Assembly: GCA_019828565.1 (NCBI GenBank)
Contig: JAHDYR010000002.1
Coordinates: forward strand, 62,001-126,000
Direction: 5' to 3'
Source: Carpediemonas membranifera
Taxonomy: Eukaryota > Fornicata
DNA length: 64,000 nt
A program made the translations under genes and the position numbers. Below the pieces are notes generated by a model that worked only from the letters and a program-made list of their open reading frames with translations, was not told the DNA's origin and searched no databases. Shown here piece after piece: positions 1 to 10,421 of the stretch (position 1 is the first letter of the stretch; every line of letters begins with the position of its first letter).

Positions 1-1918
1 GAACTGATGATAACGTACCTGCACCGTTGACGCCGAGGAGTACGAGGGCCTCATGGTGCCTGATTTCGAAGCTCACGTGGTCTAGAGCATTCACGGTCAT
101 GCCGTTTGATGTCCGGAAGATCTTTGTGAGATCATCAATACTGCACAGCGAGTCGCTGCCGGGCGTGCGGATGATGAGGTCGGATGGAGCGGTCTGGGGG
201 ATCGGCTGCTCGCCGTCAATGAGGGCCTCGATGTCGTCATCGGCCTGCCGTCTTCTGAGGCTGGTGATGGCACCGACGAGAACGCCGATAGAGCCCTTGA
301 GGACCTTGCTGATCGTGAAGGACACCAATCTGATGGCGTCCTGGAGGTGTGACTCGAGCAACACGATCAGGGCGAAGAGGGTGAAGTTGACGACTGTATG
401 AACGGCAATGAGACCCAGGTCCAGCCAAGGCTCGCTGAATTGCCACGTGGGGAATGCAAACGCATCTCTCATGCTCATACGCCAGGCGATTGCATGGATG
501 AACCGAGCAATGGTGAGGGGCATGAAGAGGTGCAGCACGACGGGCATCTGGAAGCTGTCAGGGTAAAGGAAGCCGTTGAGAATGAGGATAAGCGGGAACG
601 CAAAGGCAAGGACGGTGAAGCAGACAGGGTGGACGAACCTGGGGGCCCTTATGATCTGGGAGAGCAGCAGTGTGAAGGAGAAGACGGCTGGGGCCAGAAG
701 TAAGAAGAATGGGATGAACAGCGGATGCAGGATGCTGAACGTGCAGTATGTCATGACAATGACGGTTATTACCCACAGTGCAATGTACTCTAGCATGAAA
801 GTGACCGACCGCGACACTGAGTAGACTGTGCGACGGAGTCCGGACTGTCGTAGGAGGGAGACGACGCCGAGCACGCGCTCCTTGACAATGTCTGAGAGCA
901 CCAGGGGTACAAGCATGAGGAACACGGGCGTGAGGGCTGCTGCCGCGACCTCGCCAACGAAGATGGCGTTCGTCTGGCCATTGACGGTGACGTCCATGTT
1001 GAGGGCCTCGTCAAGGCCATAGGACGCGAACGTAGTGTCATTAAGAAGCCAGTACGGGTAGATCTCGTCCGGCCAGCATGACTCCCGGTCGGATGAGAAG
1101 ACACTACTCGGGATGCTCATGGCATATAGGTGGTTGAGCTGAATCAATGGGACACGGAATGAACTGCCCATGCCGACTGTAGCCATGAACTGGGGCACTG
1201 ATGGAACGTACATGTCAAGCTTCATGCTGGCGATGGCGTCTCCATCAGTGGTGGCCTTGAACTCCTTGATGTCCCAGCCACCGTTCTTGGGCACAGTTGG
1301 GGCGTCGTCGGAGAGATACTGGCCCTCGGTCTCATATTGAAACCAATAGCCCCACCTTCTCATCTCAGACTCGAACTTGCTGTGGTCGGTAGTGACGTTG
1401 AAGGAAGGGACGTTAAGAACCGGGTCGGACAGATACTGTGCAACGCGGAGCTTTCCAAGGAGGCCCGATCGTCCTGCTGTGTCGCCAGTGACTGGGGCAC
1501 TGCCGAGGAGGGCGGCGACCGACTCTGAGGCATGCACTGGAAGGTTGTACGGCCACATCGACGGAGCGTTCATGGCGTCATCAGCGAACTCCACCCACTC
1601 GAAGTATGTGTTATCCATGCCTGTGCGAGTGTCAGTCAGGAGGTCTGGATCGTGCTCGAAGGCCTTAAGGATGGGGCTGCCGATCGACACGGGCGCGAAC
1701 AGAAAGCTGATGCCACGGAACTCCTTTGCAATGAAAACAACGAGGAATGCGATTGCTGGCATCAGGACTAGGTAGCAGATGACGGAGATCTTGCTATGCC
1801 ACATGAGGAGCAGGTCCTTGATGATCAGCGCGATAACCTGGCTGCAATACACGTGAATCTCATGTAATATGCGTTGTAGACCGCTTGGACGAACGGTCTT
1901 TTGCTCTGTGGCGTCCAT
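1..1918 (-). CDS. ABCA-family ABC transporter, N-terminal part (3' end outside window)
   Basis: Open frame from an ATG at 1918 down to base 1, beginning MDATEQKTVRPSG. An early hydrophobic segment (ICYLVLMPAIAFLVVFIAK) is followed by a long extracytoplasmic-looking loop of about 250 residues, then a cluster of membrane helices (roughly residues 310-520), then the start of a nucleotide-binding domain ending in LLGVNGAG, the beginning of Walker A. This order (TM1, large loop, TM2-6, NBD) is that of ABCA transporters, which move lipids or other hydrophobic substrates across membranes using ATP. The frame stops making sense directly after GGTGCAG, where GTACGT follows: an intron donor inside the P-loop. 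Intact over 600 codons, unlike the mobile-element genes. Substrate unknown. Confidence 0.85.
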   Translation of the reverse strand, partial: MDATEQKTVRPSGLQRILHEIHVYCSQVIALIIKDLLLMWHSKISVICYLVLMPAIAFLVVFIAKEFRGISFLFAPVSIGSPILKAFEHDPDLLTDTRTGMDNTYFEWVEFADDAMNAPSMWPYNLPVHASESVAALLGSAPVTGDTAGRSGLLGKLRVAQYLSDPVLNVPSFNVTTDHSKFESEMRRWGYWFQYETEGQYLSDDAPTVPKNGGWDIKEFKATTDGDAIASMKLDMYVPSVPQFMATVGMGSSFRVPLIQLNHLYAMSIPSSVFSSDRESCWPDEIYPYWLLNDTTFASYGLDEALNMDVTVNGQTNAIFVGEVAAAALTPVFLMLVPLVLSDIVKERVLGVVSLLRQSGLRRTVYSVSRSVTFMLEYIALWVITVIVMTYCTFSILHPLFIPFFLLLAPAVFSFTLLLSQIIRAPRFVHPVCFTVLAFAFPLILILNGFLYPDSFQMPVVLHLFMPLTIARFIHAIAWRMSMRDAFAFPTWQFSEPWLDLGLIAVHTVVNFTLFALIVLLESHLQDAIRLVSFTISKVLKGSIGVLVGAITSLRRRQADDDIEALIDGEQPIPQTAPSDLIIRTPGSDSLCSIDDLTKIFRTSNGMTVNALDHVSFEIRHHEALVLLGVNGAGTLSSV

Positions 1919-2252
1919 CTGGGTTGCAGGCCTCGCCAATCTCACGACCTCAACTTCGAGATCCAGTCGAGGTGTGATCACTCTCTAGAGAAGGGTGGTG
2001 GATGGAAGGAGACAGGACTAGCGCATGTAATGATGTAACCCTGTCAACCTAAAAGGTTTGTTGGACCCTGCTCGGCATGGCCCCGCAATTCGACGAAACA
2101 GAGCTGAACTGGAAGTAAACCGCGCATGTGTGCCGACATTAACGCTTACCAGACTCTCAGGGTGGTCTGGCTGGGCCTTTACTGCTTCTGGAGTCAGTCA
2201 TTTTCTATCAACAACTGAGTGAGGAAGTTCGTTTTCGAACTTGGAAAACAAC
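1919..2252. other. Intergenic region between divergent ABCA and carboxypeptidase genes
   Basis: About 330 bases between two divergently transcribed genes. It must hold both promoters. I see no gene and no motif I can name. Confidence 0.5.
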
Positions 2253-3595
2253 ATGTCGAAGCAATTCAGCAGTCCACCATTAACCTTTGACTGCGCTTTT
2301 GAATCGGGGAACATCGGGAAGGTCGTTCGGACTGAAACCAACGCATACGGTATGTTGAAACACGAAGCTCCGCCCCCAGCCCTCACACAGACATATACAT
2401 CCGCCCAGACACATACCAAGAGAAGTGGCGTCTTTGGTTCTACTTCAGAGTGACCGGGGTACGTGCAGGTGAATCAGTCTGCTTCTCCATCATGAACATC
2501 AACAAGAAGGCCACCGCCTACCGCCTCGGGATGTCGCCCATCGTCCGATCGACTTCCAGGCCCAAGTGGGAGCGTATACCTGAGAAGTACTGCTTTAACT
2601 ACACCGACCCAAGGGGCAAGGCGAAGAATCCAATCGTCAGCTTCCTATTCAAGTTCGATAACGAGCGCGACGAGTACTTCTTCGCATTCTGCTATCCCTA
2701 TACATACAGCATGCTCCAGCGCTTTCTCTCCCGTGTCACTGCTGCCGGGCTCCCCTACTTCCACCGGGCTGAGCTGACGCAGACCCTCATGTCCAAGACA
2801 GTGGACCTCCTCACAATCACAGACCCGGCAGTGGATGATAGCGGGAAGAAGGTGGTCCTCATCACTGCCAGGGTACATCCTGGAGAAACACCGGCCTCGT
2901 TCGTCTGCCACAGTGTTATTGAATTCCTGATATCATCGGGCCCAATCCCAGAGGCACTGAGACGGGCAGTGGTGTTTAAGATAGTCCCCATGATGAACCC
3001 GGACGGGGTTTACTGGGGCAACTACCGCACTAACGGCCTGGGCCATGATTTGAACCGGAAATACCTCGCCCCCCGACCTGATGCCCACCCGGTCATCTCC
3101 GCTGTCCGGCGTCTGGTCAGGGCGCTGTACATGGACGAGGCTCTCCCACTCCCCCTTGAGCCCGACGTGGTGGACTCGACCCCATTGGAGAACGCTGAAA
3201 CCCGCCTGGCGTTAGTAGTCGACCTGCATGCCCACTCCAACTGCACGGGCGCGTTCTTCTACTACAATGCGAATAAGAACGACCCCGTCCGGGATGCGGC
3301 GGAGAAGGCATACCCCACCATTGTTGGTCGGCTATCGCGTCCCTTTGCTGCCGGGTGTGTGCGGGCATCAACAGACTCGGGAAAGGACGGGACGATGCGG
3401 CGGACATTGGAAAATTTGCTGGAGCCCTCGCCGTTTACGTATACATGCGAAGTATCATGCTTTGGTGGGCTGCTGGACGGGACCACGAGTGGGCGAAAGG
3501 AGGTGTATACTCCCGATAGCTACATGCAGATTGGTAGGGACCTCATGGTCGGCCTGGCGGAGTATCTCTCGCTCGACGTCTCGGGGCGGTCCTGA
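2253..3595 (+). CDS. Cytosolic carboxypeptidase (M14, CCP/AGBL-type), one intron
   Basis: Zinc carboxypeptidase that, in this family, removes glutamates from tubulin tails or side chains; it would act in the cytosol or cilium. Exon 1 is 2253-2349 (ATG at 2253, MSKQFSSPPLTFDC), intron 2350-2408 (59 nt, GTATGT...CAG), exon 2 is 2409-3595; splicing rejoins FESGNIGKVV...NAY to DTYQEKWRLWFYFRV, the conserved CCP N-domain. Catalytic motifs: HPGE (zinc His and Glu), NPDGVYWGNYRTN, GHDLNRKY, DLHAHSN (third zinc ligand) and TCEVS (candidate general base). About 427 residues, short but complete for the family. A GTG/TTG-initiated reading starting at 2241 or 2450 would ignore the intron and is rejected. 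Confidence 0.9.
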
Positions 3596-3862
3596 AGGGT
3601 GGGGTGGATCGAATGCAGTGTTGGCCAGCAACGAATCTAGTAAACCTCAGAACGTCACGCGGTGATTGGAGTGTGCCGTTTCATCAAAAGGCGAGCGGGC
3701 GCTCTCAGCAGACACCGCTTGATTCCTGGCAAACGTCGCACTGCTTGGCTATACACACACCTTGGGCGAGACACCTGCGTCGTATGCAGAAATGATTTGG
3801 GCGGATTATGATTCGCAACGAACGCGATCAATGGCACATCGACGCCGGTAGCAAGCCAATTC

Positions 3863-4708
3863 ATGCTTAACTACGATCTATTCGATGCTGTACATTCCTT
3901 TAGAGTCAATGCGTCGGCTGTGCACCGTGCATTCATGAGCTGGAAGTGCATCGAATACCGCGAGTCCAAGGAGACCGTTCAACCGGCGTTCTTTGACGTT
4001 TGTCCGGAGGATCCGACGACTGACGTAGAACTGGTCAAGAAGGAACAAGATGCGTGTTCCACGATTTGCATCGAGGCGGACAACTGGCAACGCGCGTCGC
4101 TTCTCGCTGATGGAAAGAAGGTCACGCTGATCGTTAAAAACGTGCCATCAGAACATGAGATAGCCAAGCTGAAGGCTACCGGCGCTATAGCTCTCCAGTA
4201 CGCCCTCCAGCCCGAGTCCCTCGCCTGGCCCAAGCCCCAGTGGTCTCGACTCGCAGACTCAGTCCACGCCGCCAAGGAGGCCGGGTTCCACGTCAAGGCC
4301 ATGGTCCCTCGTGTCCCGTCACTCCAACAGGCTGCCCGCACCGCCCTCCGCGCCATAGCCTGCGGGGTCGACATGATTTACGACAACCACGCCCACGCCG
4401 TCCCAGCAACAGCTATTGTACTTGCCAGGGCTGTGAGGTTTGCCCGGGAGGTCGACCCCAGCATCACTGTGGGCCTCAAGGTCAACGGTGCCACGACAGA
4501 CCACGACATGGTCATCAGCCTCGTCCGTCGAGAGCTCGGCTTCGAGTTGACCCCGCAGAACTTCCGGCTTGAGGTTCCGAGGTCAGTGACGGTGTCACGG
4601 CCGATCGCGCTGGTGGGGGACGGGAAGAACTGGATTCACTCTGCCCATCGGATGATGAAGGAGAGCGGGCAGTTCACTCACGGGGCTGGGCCGGATGTAT
4701 TCCTCTAA
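3863..4708 (+). CDS. Hypothetical protein, 281 aa
   Basis: An intact frame from ATG 3863 (MLNYDLFDAVHSF) to a stop at 4708, in the same orientation as its neighbours and 267 bases after the carboxypeptidase. The protein is soluble-looking, with alternating hydrophobic strands and helices (KKVTLIVKNV, GFHVKAMVPRV, ACGVDMIYDNHAHA, SITVGLKVNGATTD). That rhythm would fit an alpha/beta or TIM-barrel fold, but I do not recognise the family and no catalytic motif is clear. Codon use resembles the flanking host genes. Confidence 0.6.
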   Translation: MLNYDLFDAVHSFRVNASAVHRAFMSWKCIEYRESKETVQPAFFDVCPEDPTTDVELVKKEQDACSTICIEADNWQRASLLADGKKVTLIVKNVPSEHEIAKLKATGAIALQYALQPESLAWPKPQWSRLADSVHAAKEAGFHVKAMVPRVPSLQQAARTALRAIACGVDMIYDNHAHAVPATAIVLARAVRFAREVDPSITVGLKVNGATTDHDMVISLVRRELGFELTPQNFRLEVPRSVTVSRPIALVGDGKNWIHSAHRMMKESGQFTHGAGPDVFL

Positions 4709-4825
4709 ATAGGGTGTTTAGCAGTGGCCATGGTCTGTATCATAAGCTGACCACTGCTGGAACAGGGCGCAGGATATGCGTCATTTTGCGCCGGTGAGAC
4801 TGTGCAATAGGCCAATAGACTCTCA

Positions 4826-5785
4826 ATGTCTCAGTTTAATGTGGAAAATAAGCTTACAGGGCACAAGGGAGCTGTCAGTTCTGTTTCATTCTCACCTAGA
4901 GGCCGTTTTTTAGCCTCTGCAGGCGCTGACGGCGTTGTGATCATATGGAATGCAAAAGCGTGGACTCCCCAGGATATACTCGCCGAGCACACTGCAGGAA
5001 TCAATGGCCTAGCCTGGCTCCCGCACAAACGAGACCGGTTCCTACTGTCTGTCGGCGACGACCGCCGTTTGGTTGTCTGGGATGGTATTTCCGACAAATG
5101 GAAGGGCACCACCGCAGTATGCGGTCATGATGCCCCCATCACCGTCGTTGACGCCAGCGACAACGGCCTTTTCACTGGCGACTCCGCGGGGATGCTTGTC
5201 TGGTGGACAGTCGACAACACCACACACATCCCGCGGCCTGTGAAGAGAGTCCAAGCTCATTCAGTGTCAATAACCTCCATCCGCACGGTGAAGACGTTTC
5301 CCCATGTCGGCACTTATGCACCTGTCGTGATCACTGCCGGACTTGATGGAATCGTGAGAATGTGGCACCAGACGTCGGCCTTGCAGCTCAGATCAATCAA
5401 TATTGCTACCCCAATCACGGCAATGCTCCCTGTCGTCTTCAGTCGAACTCTGCATTCCCTTGTTGTTCAGACGACATCAGATATTCATATTTTAGACCCC
5501 CTAGCACTGAAGAACGTGCACGGGGACCCTACTCCGCTTATTAACAACGAGGAGGGGTCGCTAGGCTGTCTGACGGCTATTGGTGCCATGTCCAGGACGC
5601 CTGACCTACTCACAGTCGGCGGGTCCGAATGGGTGACGAAGGTCGACACGGGGTCGGGCAAGCTGCAGTATCTGGGCGTTACAACCTCTGGGCGGGGCCC
5701 GATACTCTCAGTTGACGTGCATTCGTCTGGTTTGATCATTGCTGTGACCGACGGAAAGAGTGTACTTGTTGGACGTGTCATTTGA
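4826..5785 (+). CDS. WD40-repeat protein, 319 aa
   Basis: Single-exon frame starting MSQFNVENKLTGHKGAV. At least four WD repeats are visible: GH...SPRGRFLASAGADGVVIIW, EHTAGINGLAW...GDDRRLVVW, GHDAPITVV...DSAGMLVWW, and AHSVSITSI...GLDGIVRMW, followed by more degenerate blades to residue 319. The length fits one seven-bladed propeller, a scaffold for protein-protein contacts. Nothing in the sequence points to one complex (a Sec13/Lst8/Cia1-type single propeller is possible but not shown). Confidence 0.85.
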   Translation: MSQFNVENKLTGHKGAVSSVSFSPRGRFLASAGADGVVIIWNAKAWTPQDILAEHTAGINGLAWLPHKRDRFLLSVGDDRRLVVWDGISDKWKGTTAVCGHDAPITVVDASDNGLFTGDSAGMLVWWTVDNTTHIPRPVKRVQAHSVSITSIRTVKTFPHVGTYAPVVITAGLDGIVRMWHQTSALQLRSINIATPITAMLPVVFSRTLHSLVVQTTSDIHILDPLALKNVHGDPTPLINNEEGSLGCLTAIGAMSRTPDLLTVGGSEWVTKVDTGSGKLQYLGVTTSGRGPILSVDVHSSGLIIAVTDGKSVLVGRVI

Positions 5786-6029
5786 GGAACACAGTGATGT
5801 ACTGAGACATTTATTGGACTGCCATTCTGCCAGTAAAGACTTCTTCTTACGACATTTGATGTTGTGTTAGTGATATGAGTTTCCGAACACTTAGAGGGGA
5901 GATCGGGTTACATCGAAGCGCCCCAGACAAGTGCCCAACAGTATACGCGCACGTAGATCGAGTGAAACACGAAGAGAAACAGCCAATCGGTCGTGCGAGA
6001 CGATTCAACCAAAGAGGCTTCCTGCAATA
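5786..6029. other. Intergenic, host flank of the gypsy element
   Basis: Lies between the WD40 stop and the LTR. No gene seen. The last five bases before the LTR (CAATA) do not match the five bases after the far LTR (GTTCA), so no target-site duplication can be shown. Confidence 0.4.
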
Positions 6030-6264
6030 TGGTGAAAATGGCCGAAAATGGTATTGCCCAGATGCAATTCCAGCCGTCCCAATAGCCCATGGAAAGCTGA
6101 TAGGCTGGGATTGTCCGCCTCCTGCCCGCCTTTCCATCACTGCACAGTTCTTGCACAAACGACTGCATGATGTGACTCTGGTTGCTGTTGCAATTTGTTG
6201 TTCTGTGCCGGGGCGAAGAGATTGGAACATTTACATAAACTGCGGACGTGGATGCCTTATGACA
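6030..6264 (-). repeat. 3' LTR of the gypsy element (235 bp)
   Basis: Begins TGGTGAAAATGG and ends CTTATGACA on the plus strand, so it has TG...CA ends, and it matches 21803-22037 over its full length without a difference I could find. The pol stop codon lies inside it (6257-6259). Confidence 0.88.
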
Positions 6265-9200
6265 TCCTACCCCCCTTAAGCTTGAGCTTGTGGGACTTGA
6301 GGTAGTCACGTGCCGCAGTGACGTGGCGGAGCCCGTCAGCGGGTTCCCATGTGGGATCGTAGTCGCCCTCCCAGCAGACGAGGAGCTGCAGTGTGCCGTT
6401 GCGGCGACGGTGCTTCTCGATGCCTTGCACGACGTACGTCTGCTCGTCGGAGGCGGCGAGGTTCTTCAGGCGGCTGAGCCCCGACTTGGTGTTGAAAGGA
6501 AGGACCTGGTCTACGTGAGCCATGAAGGGGGCGCTCTCGAAAAGGTCGACCAGCTGAAGGGTGTTGTTGTCCTTGATGGCGAGAATCTTGAACGGGCCGG
6601 CGAAGCCATGCAGCTTTGGGGTCTTCGTCCGGTTGAGCAGGACGAGGTCGCCTTCCTTGAAGCTAGTCGGCTGGCGGTCGGCGTTGGCCTTGGCGAGGCG
6701 CTTGTCTACAGTCTCGCGCTGCTTCTCGGCCGCCCTAGAGGTCAACTTGGAGAGGTGGGCTCGAAGTAAAGTGATGTAGGCTGAGGCTGAGGCAAGGGGC
6801 GAGTCATTTTCGCTCGGTCGGAGGATTCTAGCGACTGTGGAGCTGGGGTCGAGTTGGTCTCCATACAGCATGGCGTGGGGTGTGACCCCAGTGGCGCTGC
6901 AGGTGGTTGTGTTCAGCAGCAGCTGAACTACCGGAAGGAGGTCGCTCCAACGGGAGAACTTGTCGAATGGAGGATCAAACAGCGAAGATGCTTCATGACC
7001 TCCGCGTTACGACGCTCTACCAGCCCATTCGACTGAGGGTGGTAGGGGAGGGTGAATTGCTGGGTGATGTCCGCGCTTTCGAGCAGGGCCTTGACGACGT
7101 TGCCGGTGAACTCAGGCCCGTTGTCGGACTTGATGAACAGGGGAGTCCCATGACGGGTAATCACCTGGCGCCAGAGGGCCTCTGACGCTGCATCAGCTGT
7201 GTTCTCGTCCGTCGCGGCCAACTCAGTGTAGCGAGTAAACATATCGACCATAACTGTGATGTATCTGGAGCCGACTGCGTCTGCCGGGATTGGACCAATA
7301 GTATCCACTGCGACAGTGTGGAACGGCTTGTACACTGCTGTTGTGCGGAGCTCTGCCTCGGCGAAGTTGCGTAGGCGAGCTTTCTGGCACTCGTCACATG
7401 AGGCGACGAACTCCTCGACATCTGCTGTGCAGCCTGTCCAGGTATAGCCGTCTGCTCTCAGGCGTTCGATGGTAGCCTTGGCGCCGTGGTGTCCTCTGTG
7501 GGCGATCTGTATCAGCTCCTTTCGGAGGGGTCTGCACACGGTTGAAGTAGGGATGACGACGAGGCCGTCCTTGCGGCGAAGACCGTCGCTGTCTACGGTC
7601 AGCTTGGAGACGGTAGAGTCGTCTGTCTGGTGTTTGATGAGTGTGTCATGGTAGCGGGAGTCAGTCGTGATGGCTGCGACAGTGGGCGAGGTCGAGTGAC
7701 CGCAGCGGCTCAGCGCGTCTGCGACTGCGTTCTGTAGGCCGGGAACGTGCTCGACATCGAACTTGTAGTCTGCTAATGTCAGTCTCCACCGGTTGATCTT
7801 GTCGTACTCGGATGACTTGGCGATCATGTAAATAAGATTACGGTGGTCGGTCCGTAGGAGGAACCTCTTCAGGCGTAGGAGGGGTGACAGGGTCGGGTGT
7901 GTAAGGCAAAAGACAATGGCAAATAGCTCCTGCTCACACGTGGCCCAGCGCGACTGGGTTGACGTGAATGTGTGAGAGAAGTAGGCGAGGACCTGTGTCT
8001 TGTCGTCCTTTGTCTGCCATAGTACGCCGCCTGCTCCGATGTTGCTAGCGTCTGTCTCGAGCGTCCAGTCGGCGTCGGCGTCCGGATGTGCGATAAAGAG
8101 ATCGTCAGTGAACAGGGTCTTCAGGCCGTCGAAAGCGGCGTCGTGCTCCGCTGTCCATTCCCACAGACGGTCCTTTTGCAGAAGATCGTTGAGAGGTCTC
8201 ATGTACTCGTGTCGTGTATGGGGAACGAATGATGCGAGGTACTGGAACACGGGCGTAGATGAATATGTCGTCGATGTAGGGGGCGCCCTTGTACAACAGT
8301 GGGGCGAGCATGCCTTCGATCTCCCGCTGGAAGTGAGAAGGCGCGTTGCAAAGGCCGAACGGCATCCTGAGGAATTCCTCGTAGACGCCCGGGGCGGTGA
8401 AGGCCGTCTTAGGCACGTCGTCTGGGTGCATGGCCACCTGCCAGTAGCCCGACGTCAGGTCTAGCGTCGCAAAGCGTGTGCAGCCCGACGCGAGGTTGAG
8501 GAGTTCTCGCATGTTGGGGATCGGGTGCCGGTCGGGTACTGTCCAAGAGTTGAGGCGGCCGTAGTCGATACAGAGACGGTAGGCGTCGCCCTTTGCGACC
8601 AGGACGATGGGGCTTGCGTAAGGCCCCTCAGAGGGCTGTGTGATCTCGTCCTGGCGCAGGCGCTCGACGTATGGCAACAGCCACTCCAGCTTCTTCGGGT
8701 GTAGGTTGCGCGGGCGAAGACGGATCGGAGGGGCGTTGTCGTAAAGCGGGATGCGCATAGGGGCAAACGAGCACGGCTGTTTGCTTATGACGGGGTCGAA
8801 TAGGTGATCGAACCGACGGAGGATCGAATGTAGCTCGTCGGTCTGGGCCTTGGTGGAGAGCTCGTGTATCTCACACGCGTCGGTGTGAAACTCGCTTGAG
8901 GAGACGGCCTCGACGGGGGCGTCGAGGTACTTGTGGAGTGGGAGGCCATCGGTGGCGTCCTCCGGGCGTGAATCCGGAAGAAGTGGGATGTGGAGGCCAC
9001 TCTCGGAGAGATAACCGAGCGCGCGAAGCACGTCGCATCCAATGAGCACACGTTCAGTGGCGCGCGTCATGATGTAGAGGATGAGATCGACGATGACGTT
9101 TCCAGATGTGCTGGGCAACGTGATCCGCGCTTGGACGTAGTGAGTGATGAGGATGGGCTCATTGGTAACGGACTGAACAGTAAATGGCTTTTCAAGCTCA

Positions 9201-9460
9201 TGTGTGACGAGTTGGAGCGTCTTAACGGAGGTTGTGGAGATGATCGTGATTGCGGAGCCGCTATCGATCAATATCACCTGTTCTTGGTCATTCACAGCTC
9301 CCTTAACTGAGAATGCAGTTGAAGCGGCAACTTCTTCGATAAAGGCATCATCACAAGCATTGTGTGCGACTTCGACTTCGTGGACTCCTGGACGAGAGTT
9401 GATCAGCTTGGATCTGTCCCGGAGCACCATGTTCCCAGCGCGTCTCTCGTCGGGGCGAGG
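6257..9460 (-). pseudogene. Ty3/gypsy pol: protease, RT, RNase H, integrase, chromodomain (broken)
   Basis: Polyprotein of a chromovirus. In order: aspartic protease (LIDSGSAITIIS, then VLIGCDVLRALG), reverse transcriptase (IDYGRLNSW, LDLTSGYWQV, MPFGLCNAPSHFQ, YIDDIFIYA), RNase H (LETDASNIGAGGVLW, EQELFAIV, DHRNLIYM), integrase (HRGHHG...CDECQ zinc finger; VAVDTIGP, KSDNGPEFTG, GLVERRN) and a C-terminal chromodomain (YVVQGIEKHRR...WEGDYDPTWEP). After YIDDIFIYA near 8250 the frame jumps directly to FQYLASFVPH, so about 60 residues of the RT thumb are missing. A second one-base break lies near 6930. The frame joins gag in phase when T1 is removed (CAG|CCTCGC). Defective as sequenced. Confidence 0.88.
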
Positions 9461-9511
9461 CCATACTGTAAGAATGGCTAGAGTCTCCCGGGAGATACTC
9501 TGGAGATACTC
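9461..9511 (+). repeat. T1 left TIR
   Basis: Starts CCATACTGTAAGAATGGC and contains the palindrome TCTCCCGGGAGA. It is the reverse complement of 20708-20758 with one mismatch. Confidence 0.9.
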
Positions 9512-9797
9512 ATGTGTCAACGCTGGTCAAACCTCGCGATCCAGGCGATCTCAGGCACCTCCAGAACATCTAGAAGGTAGTTATAGAAGCATAAAAGACA
9601 TGTCTGGCGTCTTGAAGTATCACATGGTGTCAGTGTTGATAAAAGAGGATAACGCATTTTATGTTGTAAATGTGAAGTGCTCGTTCGAACATGGGATCTT
9701 AACAGCGGTGTTTTATAGCTAATAGCAATGCCCTCTGAAGTTTTCAGCCTCCAGTATCTTCTACTTCCGTATGAATTAATGATTGAATCAAGAGATT

Positions 9798-9904
9798 GAG
9801 AAAATGAAGACTTCCCCACAAAAACCAAACATGGGGGGATAATCCATGGGGGTCAAGTACTATCCGTACATACTCAGGTTCTGTGGGGAAGTCTTCATTT
9901 TCTC
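9798..9904. repeat. 107-bp foldback with perfect 23-bp arms
   Basis: GAGAAAATGAAGACTTCCCC plus ACA (9798-9820) is exactly complementary to 9882-9904. Could be a MITE inside T1 or a structural part of the T1 end. Too short to code. Confidence 0.85.
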
Positions 9905-10359
9905 GCATTCGAAAAATCTGCAAAATTTTATCAACGATGAGATGGTCTTGGAAGATTGTGCTAACAACAGAGGTGTAACTAGATCAACAAAGGATCATGG
10001 AACCCTTGGTTTGTCCTAACGCCCGAAACAGTGCCCAAAGAGCTCGTGACACAGGTGAACGCCAGAAAGAAATGAAGTTGCTCAGAGTGTACACCATATT
10101 GTCCTAGTTCCAATACTTTTTACCATTTTCTTCCAGCTGCTTTCGTTGGCGAGTTTCATTTTTTTCTTACCGTTACTTCCGCAGTATCTTGCAAGATTCA
10201 GGGGGAAATTCAAATTCACTTTTCCTTTGAGGGCAAAGCAGAATTGCGCAATAACGCATCAATGGGTATGAGAAGCATAGAATACGTATAAAACTCAGTG
10301 TAGTTGCTGCTCACAACTTTTTGGAGGAAACAGAGCAGCGGAAGCCCCAAACCAAAAAT

Positions 10360-10398
10360 CTTTCACAAACTCTTGTGAAACTTGTGAAATGTGAAAGT
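10360..10398 (+). promoter_or_regulatory. TTTCACA half-site cluster upstream of the first T1 gene
   Basis: TTTCACAA (10361-10368) and TTGTGAAA (10373-10380) form a palindrome, followed by two further TGTGAAA half-sites. The same motif arrangement occurs at 13063-13098 and in the right subterminal hairpins of T1, T1b and its copy. Likely a protein-binding or regulatory site (inference). Confidence 0.6.
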
Positions 10399-10421
10399 GA
10401 CTTCAGCAAAAATTCCTGAGC

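Larger units (their letters stand above)
9512..10421. other. T1 left subterminal non-coding region
   Basis: AT-rich, no credible gene. Holds the 107-bp foldback (9798-9904) and the TTTCACA half-site cluster (10360-10398) that precedes the first gene. Confidence 0.55.
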
